A stretch of 9,816 bases of DNA, from positions 1 to 9,816 of the forward strand of contig DASPUI010000096.1 of NCBI GenBank assembly GCA_035622995.1. The letters run 5' to 3'. Shown one piece after another: positions 1 to 6,872 of the stretch. The DNA is from DASPUI01 sp035622995. GTDB taxonomy: Bacteria; Verrucomicrobiota; Verrucomicrobiia; Chthoniobacterales; UBA10450. Numbering within the stretch: position 1 is the first letter of the stretch; every line of letters starts with the position of its first letter. Below the pieces are notes generated by a model. That model ran no database searches. It saw only the letters and a program-made list of their open reading frames with translations, and was not told the DNA's origin. Both the position numbers and the translations under genes were made by a program.

Positions 1-2
1 CG

Positions 3-578
3 AGCGTCCGCAGCGTACGACTCAGTTTCGTTCCGCCGCCAATGGAGGGCACGATTAGTCTCGGCATTTTCGATGCGAATAAGAAACTGGTTCGAATTCT
101 TTGCCGCGAAGCGAAGATCGACCAGTTCGCCATTGAAGAGACATCACTGACGACGACCTGGGACGGCAAAGACGATGCAGGCGAAGATTTGCCGCCCGGA
201 AAATATCATGCGCGCGGTTATATGGTTGGCGAATTAAAGATTGAAGAGATCAGTCCAGCCGAGGGCACCGTTCTTGGCAATCCGCCGGCAGGTGTACCGG
301 TGAAATTGATGGTGAATCCTCTTATTAGCGATACGCGATCCGTAATGGAAATGGCGATCGGCTCCGACAACCAAAGCGCCTATTTAAAGACGACCGACGG
401 CTTGCCGCTCCGAACAATTGCCCGGTCCGAGAACATTGGAAGCGATCTATTTTTGGTTCAACGACCTGACAAATCCCTCGCAGCATTTCTGGGTCACGAC
501 CCGGTGACACGTGAATTTCGCGTTACGGGCGCAAGCAAGATGATGGCGTTCGATTGCGGCGATTTCGAGCTGAAGTGA
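3..578 (+). CDS. FlgD-Ig-like domain protein, 3' end only (partial)
   Basis: The frame is open from the window edge to TGA at 576-578, so the gene begins upstream; the ATG at 42 is probably internal, because the residues before it (ending FVPPP) read as continuous protein. Counting from that Met, residues 2-66 resemble an FlgD-type Ig-like domain: beta-rich sequence, then W40-DGKDDAG and LPPGKYHARG at 50-59, the usual WDG(K/R)D..G..LP.G.Y signature. Such domains occur in flagellar hook-capping proteins and widely in secreted or surface proteins. Nothing here points to a flagellum, so I read it as a domain of a larger extracytoplasmic protein. The last 110 residues have no motif I recognise. 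The gene ends 66 bases before lpxC-fabZ on the same strand. The domain call is reasonably sure; the function is unknown. Confidence 0.75.
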   Translation, partial: SVRSVRLSFVPPPMEGTISLGIFDANKKLVRILCREAKIDQFAIEETSLTTTWDGKDDAGEDLPPGKYHARGYMVGELKIEEISPAEGTVLGNPPAGVPVKLMVNPLISDTRSVMEMAIGSDNQSAYLKTTDGLPLRTIARSENIGSDLFLVQRPDKSLAAFLGHDPVTREFRVTGASKMMAFDCGDFELK

Positions 579-644
579 GCGCAATGGTAAGAACGGCGCT
601 TGACACGAACGCCATGACGACGCAAGCGATGGTGAGTTATCTCG

Positions 645-1964
645 ATGGCTGCTCCTGAATTTCAACAAACTTTCGCCAAAGCTGCCGGATTTAGCGGAAC
701 TTCGCTCCACACAGGCGAAAAAGTTTCGTTAAAATTGCAACCGGCGCCGGTCGACCACGGAATAAAGTTCAAACGCAAGGATTTGCAGGACGAACCGACG
801 ATTGATGCAAGGATTGAGAATTTAAAGACCGTCGAACGCGCGACGACGATCGGTGAAGGCTCGGTCCGGGTGCACACGGTCGAGCACGTTCTGGCCGCTC
901 TTTCCGCGATGGGAGTGGACAACGCGCTGGTCGAAATGGACGCAAACGAACCGCCAATCGGTGATGGAAGTGCCCAGGTCTATGTCGATTTGATCAAGCG
1001 TGCCGGTCTGAAACCACAGGAAGCGCCGCGGAAGTTTTTTCATGTGCGCGAGCCGATGCACATGGAATCGAAGTCTGGTGCTCTGCTCATTTTGCTTCCG
1101 GCCGATGAATTTCGCATTTCCTGCACCCAGGCCGGGCCGAATAACCGTTTCACCCAATATTTATCAACGGAAATTACCCCGGCAATCTTCGAGCGGGAAA
1201 TCGCGCCGGCCCGGACGTTCGTTTATTACGAAGATGTTGAGGCGTTGATGGAAAAAAATTTGATCAAGGGCGGAAGTCTTGAAAACGCGATTGTGGTTCG
1301 TGGCGATGCCGTTCTGAGCAAAGAGACGTTGCGTTTTCCGGACGAATTCGTCCGGCACAAAATTCTCGATATCGTTGGCGACCTCGCTCTTTCCGGCGTG
1401 CGCGTCCGCGGCCATGTCGTCGCGGTAAAGCCTGGTCACGCGGCCAACGCCGAAGTGGCGCGGGCAATCGCGCGCGAGCAATCTCGCCGCGATGCGCTGG
1501 CCGTGCCGCGCGCGGTCCCACGCGGTGAGGGCGGGCTCGATTCCGAAACAATCATGCAAATTTTGCCGCATCGTTACCCATTTTTGATGGTTGATCGCAT
1601 CATCGGCTTTGAAGGCGAAACAAAATGCATCGGACTTAAATCGGTGACGATCAATGAACCGTTTTTTGCGGGGCATTTCCCCGGCCATCCAGTGATGCCG
1701 GGAGTGATGCAGGTGGAAGCGATGGCACAAGTCGCGAGTCTGCTCTTGTTCAAACTCGCCAAGACCAGCAGTCGCATCGGTTATTTTATGAGCGCGGATG
1801 ATGTGAAGTTTCGAAAACCAGTCTTTCCCGGCGATACCATGTTCATCCACGCCGAGTTGACCAAGCATCGCGGCGAGCGGCTGGCCAAAGCGAAATGTCA
1901 CTGCGTTGTGAATGACGCGGTTGTTTCCGAAGGCGAACTAATGTTCACGTTTCTCGATCGATGA
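645..1964 (+). CDS. lpxC-fabZ: Bifunctional UDP-3-O-acyl-GlcNAc deacetylase / 3-hydroxyacyl-ACP dehydratase (LpxC-FabZ fusion)
   Basis: A 439-residue fusion. Residues 1 to about 280 are LpxC, the zinc deacetylase that commits UDP-3-O-acyl-GlcNAc to lipid A. The active-site residues are visible: E80-H81 in HTVEH, H238, K239, D242 and D246 in RHKILDIVGD, and H265 in KPGH. A linker of about 20 residues leads to FabZ (about 298-439), which dehydrates 3-hydroxyacyl-ACP in fatty acid synthesis. It has the PHRYPFLMVDR motif at 308-318, catalytic H344 in GHFPGHPVMPG, and E358 in EAMAQ, with the standard 14-residue spacing. Both halves look intact. The fusion is known in Bacteroidetes and some other lineages. 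The ATG at 645 is the only good start, since a stop in frame lies at 633-635; GGTGAG at 631-636 may be its ribosome site. The end overlaps lpxA by four bases, so the two are probably cotranslated. Both enzymes act in the cytoplasm. Confidence 0.97.
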   Translation: MAAPEFQQTFAKAAGFSGTSLHTGEKVSLKLQPAPVDHGIKFKRKDLQDEPTIDARIENLKTVERATTIGEGSVRVHTVEHVLAALSAMGVDNALVEMDANEPPIGDGSAQVYVDLIKRAGLKPQEAPRKFFHVREPMHMESKSGALLILLPADEFRISCTQAGPNNRFTQYLSTEITPAIFEREIAPARTFVYYEDVEALMEKNLIKGGSLENAIVVRGDAVLSKETLRFPDEFVRHKILDIVGDLALSGVRVRGHVVAVKPGHAANAEVARAIAREQSRRDALAVPRAVPRGEGGLDSETIMQILPHRYPFLMVDRIIGFEGETKCIGLKSVTINEPFFAGHFPGHPVMPGVMQVEAMAQVASLLLFKLAKTSSRIGYFMSADDVKFRKPVFPGDTMFIHAELTKHRGERLAKAKCHCVVNDAVVSEGELMFTFLDR

Positions 1965-2752
1965 GCGATGTGCAGATTCATTCGACTGCGATCATCGATT
2001 CCGGAACGAAAATCGGTCCGGGCTCAGTTGTCGGCCCGTATTGTGTAATCGGGCCGGACGTAGTGATCGGCGAGAATTGCTGGTTACAGCACCACGTCAC
2101 GCTCGACGGACCGATGAGCGCGGGAGCAAGGAATAAATTTTATTCCTACTGCTCGATCGGCCAGCGAACGCAGGATTTAAAATATAAAGGCGAACCAACT
2201 CATCTCGAGATCGGCGACGACAACACCTTTCGTGAATTCGTGACCGTGAATCGAAGCACGATGAGCGATGGCAAAACCCGAATCGGCAGCCGCGGACATT
2301 TTTTGGCCTACAGTCACGTCGGTCATGACTGCACCGTGGGCGATGAAGTCGTTTTCTCCAACAACGGCACGCTCGCCGGTCACGTTCAAGTCGGCGACAA
2401 CGCCGTGATCGGCGGACTGACCGCAGTCCACCAATTTTGCCGGATTGGCCGATTTGCGATCACTGGCGGTTGTTCCAAAATCGTGCAGGACGTTCCTCCG
2501 TTCATGATCGCGGACGGAAACCCGGCAGAAATTCGCGGAATCAACCAGGTCGGATTGGAGCGAAAGAAATTTCCGCCGGAAAAAATCAAAACAATCAAGG
2601 AAGCATTCCGCCTGATTTATCGTGCAAAACTGAATACCGCTCAGGCAATCGAAGCTATCCGGAAAGAATTGCCGCAAAACGAAGAGATCGCCCAGATCAT
2701 CGATTTCATCGAAAAAACAGAGCGCGGCATCATCCGGCGCGCGCAGGATTAA
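1961..2752 (+). CDS. lpxA: Acyl-[ACP]--UDP-N-acetylglucosamine O-acyltransferase LpxA
   Basis: LpxA transfers a 3-hydroxyacyl chain from ACP to the 3-OH of UDP-GlcNAc, the first step of lipid A synthesis. The protein has 263 residues (E. coli 262). Its N-terminal 190 residues are hexapeptide repeats that fold into a left-handed beta-helix. Matching features are QDLKYKGEPT at 71-80, the catalytic histidine H122 in HVGHDCTVG (H125 in E. coli), LAGHV at 138-142, and GGLTAVHQF at 151-159. The C-terminal helical part, about 195-263, is also present. Residue 170, equivalent to the E. coli chain-length ruler G173, is glycine, which suggests a roughly C14 hydroxyacyl donor; that is inference. The ATG lies in the ATGA overlap with lpxC-fabZ, so translation is probably coupled. 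Its TAA shares the TTAA palindrome at 2749-2752 with the stop of the facing gene. Confidence 0.97.
   Translation: MSDVQIHSTAIIDSGTKIGPGSVVGPYCVIGPDVVIGENCWLQHHVTLDGPMSAGARNKFYSYCSIGQRTQDLKYKGEPTHLEIGDDNTFREFVTVNRSTMSDGKTRIGSRGHFLAYSHVGHDCTVGDEVVFSNNGTLAGHVQVGDNAVIGGLTAVHQFCRIGRFAITGGCSKIVQDVPPFMIADGNPAEIRGINQVGLERKKFPPEKIKTIKEAFRLIYRAKLNTAQAIEAIRKELPQNEEIAQIIDFIEKTERGIIRRAQD
2712..2740 (-). terminator. Possible Rho-independent terminator for the minus-strand operon, inside lpxA
   Basis: Read on the minus strand, just beyond the TIGR03790 stop, a short stem (GCG-c-CGG, loop ATGATG, CCGCGC, with one bulged base) is followed after TCTG by six T residues. Position and T tract suit a terminator for the minus-strand operon. 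The stem is short and lies in lpxA coding sequence, so it may be chance. Confidence 0.3.
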
Positions 2753-4341
2753 GGCGCAGTGGGGGAAGCTGTGGGCGGCACAGGCGGTGGTGGTGGCGCG
2801 ATGATTTCTTGTTCGATTTGTCGTAACAGGGGCGCAGCCGGCGTATCGGGAACGATTCGCAGCGTGCTGCGAACCAGTTCGAGCGCGCGTTTCGGTTTTT
2901 TCTGTTTGATCCAGCCGTCCGCTTCCTCCAGCACGGCGCGCATAATGTCGTCCCGCTTGCTGTAGCAACCGCGGGCCATTTGGAAATAATTCGTCGCCGT
3001 GACGAAATTGCCCTCCTGCATTTCGATTAAACCAAGATCTTCGATCATCGGGCCGTTGCGCGTGCGCAGCGCCACCTGCCGCATTTGGAGGCGATAATCT
3101 GCCGGCGGCAATGACGAATTTTTGACCGCGAAATCGTGGTACATTTTCCAAACGCTGGCGCTCCGGCCGGAATCCCGCGCCGAATCGATTTGCATCCACG
3201 ACGCGTACGGCCGGTAAAGCGGATCGCCCACTGCCACGTTCATCCATGAAAGGCCGAGGGTCGCCATGCAGGCGCTTTCGGCAAAAGTGAATCCATGCAG
3301 CAAACGATCGTTGAAAATATCGAGATGGGTTGTGAGTTGCAGATACGGCTCATAAACGTTGCCCAAACTGGCGGTCGCACCGCGCGCCAGAAGCGGTCCG
3401 ACCCAATTTGCACCGGGATCGCGCAAACTGGTCGCGCTATAGGAATGGATATGAACAGCTACCGCGCCCTGCGCAAATCGAAAATCCACTTGCATGAACG
3501 GCCCGGAAATACCGCTCGAATACCAACCATAATAAAGGGCGCAGTCGGACATGGGATAACCACTCGGAAAAATCGCCGGCGTATCTTCAAAAACGACCGG
3601 AATGCCTGTTTTGCGAAGTTGCTGTTGGATATCGGCCATCCATTTATCGCCAATTTCGAAGCCGGGCGCCGTATTGTGCGCCGCATCGACGTAGCCACGC
3701 CCCCACAGGCCATTCTTTTCCGCGGCAATCGCATCGGTAATCATTCGACGCACGGTCCCAACGGTCGGCGCATCAAGCCGGCCGACGAGTAAGAGCGCCG
3801 GATCCTCAAACTCGGTGATTGCCCGGTAACTTTGAAAATACGGATTCACAACAAGACCGGAAATTCGAGGCGAAAAATAACCGAGCACGCTCAACTCCGA
3901 ATCGACTGACGCCTCATTGCGAGTGTTGATTGGGCCCGTCCCCGGCTCGTCACCCGGATAGGGCGTCGCCGTTGGCCGCACCTTAAGCGGCACGCCTTTG
4001 ATCACTGCCACGAATCGGATGGTGGTGGCAGTGACCGTTTTTTTGCCGTCCGTGGTTCGGAGCGTCCACCAATTCCGCTTTTCGAAAATCTCACGTAGCG
4101 GATTTGCGATGGTGACGTCGTATTCGTCGCGACCAATTTCTTCGTCGAACGAACATGCCAGCCCGACAAGATGGTCGCGCTGGATCCCGCGCTGCTGCGC
4201 GTAAAATCTGGCGAGCGCGACGGAGTCAGGCGCGTCTTTGTTGAAAATGACAATCGTCGCCGGGGCTAACGGCTGATCGGCGTAGACCAAAGCATCGGCT
4301 CCAAACACGATCAGGATCGCAAACAAAAATCGACGATTCAT
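2749..4341 (-). CDS. TIGR03790-family secreted protein of unknown function, with C-terminal helical-repeat region
   Basis: A 530-residue exported protein. It has a signal peptide (MNRR, hydrophobic 5-19, likely cleavage after A21 in VYA). The body, about 28-380, matches my memory of the uncharacterised TIGR03790 family: RFVAVIKGVPLKV at 109-121, LLVGRLDAPT at 184-193, a YYGWYSSG segment at 270-277, GATASLGNVYEPY at 321-333, and VGDPLYRPY at 371-379. The C-terminal half of this body recalls caspase-like (C25/CHAT) folds, which often end in a GDP motif, but I see no convincing Cys-His pair, so peptidase activity is not claimed. Residues about 430-512 look like TPR-type helical repeats, and the tail is proline-rich (APPPPPVPP). 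The ATG overlaps the TGA of the upstream hydrolase as ATGA, so the two are probably one transcript. The family has been noted to occur in genomes with exosortase; no exosortase gene is in this window. Confidence 0.85.
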   Translation of the reverse strand: MNRRFLFAILIVFGADALVYADQPLAPATIVIFNKDAPDSVALARFYAQQRGIQRDHLVGLACSFDEEIGRDEYDVTIANPLREIFEKRNWWTLRTTDGKKTVTATTIRFVAVIKGVPLKVRPTATPYPGDEPGTGPINTRNEASVDSELSVLGYFSPRISGLVVNPYFQSYRAITEFEDPALLLVGRLDAPTVGTVRRMITDAIAAEKNGLWGRGYVDAAHNTAPGFEIGDKWMADIQQQLRKTGIPVVFEDTPAIFPSGYPMSDCALYYGWYSSGISGPFMQVDFRFAQGAVAVHIHSYSATSLRDPGANWVGPLLARGATASLGNVYEPYLQLTTHLDIFNDRLLHGFTFAESACMATLGLSWMNVAVGDPLYRPYASWMQIDSARDSGRSASVWKMYHDFAVKNSSLPPADYRLQMRQVALRTRNGPMIEDLGLIEMQEGNFVTATNYFQMARGCYSKRDDIMRAVLEEADGWIKQKKPKRALELVRSTLRIVPDTPAAPLLRQIEQEIIAPPPPPVPPTASPTAP

Positions 4342-5159
4342 TTGAACGAGATTTTCAACCCGTCGTACGCGATCTTTGTCCCGCGAGGAAGTCGTGTTTC
4401 AGCCGATTGCGGCAATTCGTGCGCGATGTGAGTGAAATACGTTTCGTTTGGCTGCACCTGTCTCGCGACTTCGAGAGCCTGGCCGACGCTCAAGTGAGTC
4501 GGATGCGGCTGATCGCGGAGAGCATCGATAATCAGAACCTGCACCCCGCGGATGAGATCGACAATCTTGTCCGGCACGCCGCTACAATCGCTCAGGTAAG
4601 CGGCCAGTTTTCGGCCTTCGCGGGAAAACAGATAGCCCTGCACAACTGTGTGCCCATGCGGAACCGGCAATGGCGTGATCGTGGTGGCGCCAAGCTCAAA
4701 TGTTCCGTCAATCACGTGCGGTTCCGGTTTCAGATAGCCTGGGAAAGGATTTAGTCCTTTAAATGCAAATTCGTATACGCGTTCGAGGTCGCGCATGGTT
4801 GCGGCCGAAGCGTAAACCGGCATATAACCTCGCGCGTAAGCGAAGCGTCGGAGATCGTCAAAACCCATGATGTGGTCGGTGTGCGAGTGCGTAAAAATGA
4901 CCGCATCGACCCGCCGGATATTTTCCCGAAGCGCCTGGGTCCGAAAATCGGTGCCGGTATCGACCACGAATGCGCATTCTGGCGTCTCGATGTAGATGGA
5001 CGAACGCAACCGTTTGTCCCGTGGATCGGGAGATCGGCAGACGGCGCAGTCACAGCCGATCATCGGCACGCCTTGGGAAGTTCCTGTGCCGAGAAAGGTC
5101 AGCGCTAGTTGAGAGTTGAGCGTTGAGAGTTGAATTGGCAAGCTGGCTGGCAGCTTCAA
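4338..5159 (-). CDS. PhnP-like metallo-beta-lactamase-fold hydrolase
   Basis: A metal-dependent phosphodiesterase-type hydrolase, close in layout to PhnP (5-phospho-alpha-D-ribosyl 1,2-cyclic phosphate phosphodiesterase). Numbering from the outermost start (TTG at 5180), TFLGTGTSQG at 28-37 opens the fold, and C43, C45 and C48 in GCDCAVC match the extra zinc site of PhnP. HSHTDH at 98-103, PHGH at 174-177, D198 in SDCSG, and H251/H254 in THIAHE supply the active-site ligands. Length, 274-280 residues, is slightly above PhnP. No phosphonate (phn) genes lie nearby, so the substrate is open; a general cyclic-phosphate or nucleotide phosphodiesterase is as likely. The start is uncertain: no ATG exists before the conserved core. 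I chose TTG 5159 because GGAAAGG lies five bases upstream; TTG 5180 and TTG 5141 remain possible. The gene overlaps the TIGR03790 gene by four bases and diverges from recN. Confidence 0.88.
   Translation of the reverse strand: MKLPASLPIQLSTLNSQLALTFLGTGTSQGVPMIGCDCAVCRSPDPRDKRLRSSIYIETPECAFVVDTGTDFRTQALRENIRRVDAVIFTHSHTDHIMGFDDLRRFAYARGYMPVYASAATMRDLERVYEFAFKGLNPFPGYLKPEPHVIDGTFELGATTITPLPVPHGHTVVQGYLFSREGRKLAAYLSDCSGVPDKIVDLIRGVQVLIIDALRDQPHPTHLSVGQALEVARQVQPNETYFTHIAHELPQSAETRLPRGTKIAYDGLKISFK
5108..5135. repeat. Four tandem GTTGAGA-like heptads
   Basis: Four head-to-tail 7-base units: GTTGAGA, GTTGAGC, GTTGAGA and GTTGAAT. Related pieces in the opposite orientation (CAACTCAAC and ACTCAACTTCTCAA) follow at about 5157-5188, up to the recN start codon. 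The repeats occupy the divergent 5' region of the hydrolase gene and recN, and code for the non-conserved N-terminus of the hydrolase. Confidence 0.8.
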
Positions 5160-5162
5160 CTC
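5127..5162. other. Hairpin formed by heptad repeats between the divergent genes
   Basis: AAGCTG (5140-5145) pairs with CAGCTT (5151-5156) across a five-base loop. GAGTTG (5127-5132) pairs with CAACTC (5157-5162). Only a seven-base bulge on the left arm, exactly one heptad long, separates the two stems. It would form in the recN leader and in the hydrolase message or 5' coding region. Any regulatory role is inference. Confidence 0.5.
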
Positions 5163-5188
5163 AACCTTTCCGCCACTCAACTTCTCAA

Positions 5189-6856
5189 ATGTCTGCTGTT
5201 CTCAATTTGCTGCGAATCAAGAACCTGGCGCTGGTCGAAGAGCTCGAATGGCAAATCGGACCCGGATTTGTCGCCGTTACCGGAGAAACCGGAGCGGGAA
5301 AATCAATCATCATCGGTGCGCTCCAACTTCTACTGGGAGAACGCGCCGACAAATCGTTAATCCGAACCGGCGCCGAAACCTGCACGGTTGAGGCAATCTT
5401 TGAAGGGGACGGCTTGCAAAAGTTAAGCGCGCAGCTGGACGACTCCGGGATCGAGCCAGGCGACGGCGAATTGATCATCAAACGGACGCTCTCGGCGAGC
5501 GGAGCGAACCGGCAATTTATCAACGGTTCGGCTACGACATTGTCGATTTTGAAAAATCTTGGTGACGAACTGGTTGATCTTCATGGGCCGCACGATCACC
5601 AGTCACTGCTCTCGCCCGACAAGCAGCTTGAACTTCTCGATTCGTTTGCGCGCGCAAATCTACAATTGACCGAATATCGAAAGCATTTTCGACAGCTTCA
5701 GCTTTCAATGGCAGAGCATGGGGCGCTGAACACGGCCGAGACGGCGCGTGAACAAGAGCTCGATCTGTTGCGGCACCAAATCGGCGAAATCTCGGCAGCC
5801 AATCTCGATCCTGGAGAAGAAGAAGAGATTGAATCCCGTTACCGGCTCGCCAGCAACAGCAAACGTCTGATCGAGCTGGCAAACGCCATCGCGAGCAAGA
5901 TTTCGGAAGCTGAGGGGTCCGTCCTTTCGCAATTGTCGGAAACGCAGCGCCTGTTGCGCGAATTGGAGAAGATCGACCGTTCGGTCGCGCAATTTGTCAC
6001 CGGTCACGAAACCGCCGTGGTTGAGCTGGGTGAAATTGCGCGGTTCCTTTCCAATTACGCCGAGAAGCTCGATCTTGACCCCGAGCAACTGGCGGCACTC
6101 GAGCAACGCGTCTCGTTATTTGAAACATTGAAGCGCAAATATGGTTCTTCGATCTCCGAGATAATCCAGTTCGCCGAGCGCGCCCGCGAGCGCCTGAGCA
6201 AAATCGAAGGACGCGACGCGGAGTTGGAACGGCTTGCGAAGGAGATTGAGAAAGTTCGAGTGCAGATGAATCGGGCCGGCGATGCGCTGCGCAAACTACG
6301 AGTGAAAGCCGCGCCCAAGCTGTCCGAAACCGTTCGCAAAAACCTGGTCGATCTCGGATTTAAGCAATCGGAGTTTGAAGCAAGGCTGAGTGCGCTGGAC
6401 GAACCGCGCGCGAGCGGTTTCGATTCGGTCGAGTTGCTTTTTTCTCCCAATCCAGGCGAACCATTGAAACCGTTACGGACGATTGCTTCGAGCGGCGAAA
6501 TCTCACGCGTAATGCTGGCGGTAAAATCTGCGCTGGCGGCACACGATTCAATTCCGTTGCTGGTATTCGACGAGATCGACACGAACGTTGGCGGTGAAAT
6601 CGCGCACGCGGTGGGCGCAAAAATGCGGGCGCTCGGCCACGATCATCAGGTGATTTGCATCACGCATCTTGCGCCGGTTGCCGCGAGGGCATTCTCTCAT
6701 TTTGTCGTAACTAAAAAAGTCGCGCGCGGCCGCACGTTTTCAAGTTTGGAGGAAGTCACCGGCAAAGCTCGTCGGGAAGAAATTGCGCGCATGCTCGGAG
6801 GAAAAAGTGAATCGGCACTGCAACTTGCGGCAAGCCTGTTGAAGGAAAAATTGTAA
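5189..6856 (+). CDS. recN: DNA repair protein RecN
   Basis: RecN is an SMC-like ATPase acting at DNA double-strand breaks in recombinational repair. The protein is 555 residues from the chosen ATG (E. coli 553). The N-terminal head opens with LLRIKNLALVEE at 7-18 and Walker A GETGAGKS at 32-39. LVDLHGPHDHQSLL at 128-141 matches the RecN (G.H..Q.LL) motif. The middle, about 150-400, is heptad-rich coiled coil. The C-terminal head has the ABC signature SSGEISR at 434-440, Walker B LLVFDEID with D461/E462, and the H-loop ITHLAPVAA with H493. The signature reads SSGE where most RecN proteins have SGGE. An upstream TTG (5123) would add 22 residues made of repeat DNA; homology favours ATG 5189. There is no clear Shine-Dalgarno sequence. 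The next gene follows after 16 bases and is probably cotranscribed. Confidence 0.96.
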   Translation: MSAVLNLLRIKNLALVEELEWQIGPGFVAVTGETGAGKSIIIGALQLLLGERADKSLIRTGAETCTVEAIFEGDGLQKLSAQLDDSGIEPGDGELIIKRTLSASGANRQFINGSATTLSILKNLGDELVDLHGPHDHQSLLSPDKQLELLDSFARANLQLTEYRKHFRQLQLSMAEHGALNTAETAREQELDLLRHQIGEISAANLDPGEEEEIESRYRLASNSKRLIELANAIASKISEAEGSVLSQLSETQRLLRELEKIDRSVAQFVTGHETAVVELGEIARFLSNYAEKLDLDPEQLAALEQRVSLFETLKRKYGSSISEIIQFAERARERLSKIEGRDAELERLAKEIEKVRVQMNRAGDALRKLRVKAAPKLSETVRKNLVDLGFKQSEFEARLSALDEPRASGFDSVELLFSPNPGEPLKPLRTIASSGEISRVMLAVKSALAAHDSIPLLVFDEIDTNVGGEIAHAVGAKMRALGHDHQVICITHLAPVAARAFSHFVVTKKVARGRTFSSLEEVTGKARREEIARMLGGKSESALQLAASLLKEKL

Positions 6857-6872
6857 CCGCAACGACAAAAAC

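Noticed and set aside
600..605. TTGACA, a perfect -35-like box before lpxC-fabZ
   Set aside because: No -10-like hexamer lies 16-18 bases downstream, so a promoter is not supported.
584..658. Small ORF of 24 codons (MVRTALDTN...) ending 14 bases inside lpxC-fabZ, as a possible leader peptide
   Set aside because: No ribosome site, no regulatory residue pattern or attenuator hairpin; too short to tell from chance.
1164..1901. Long antisense open frame (245 codons) opposite lpxC-fabZ
   Set aside because: It lies wholly opposite conserved coding sequence, its translation shows no motif, and it is a by-product of the codon use of the real gene.
2856..2873. Perfect inverted repeat TTCGCAG/CTGCGAA as an lpxA terminator
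   Set aside because: It is over 100 bases past lpxA, within the facing coding sequence, and no T run follows.
2177..3247. Antisense/alternate open frame (356 codons) spanning the ends of lpxA and the TIGR03790 gene
   Set aside because: It overlaps two well-supported genes, has no domain and an Arg/Ala/Asp-rich shadow-like composition.
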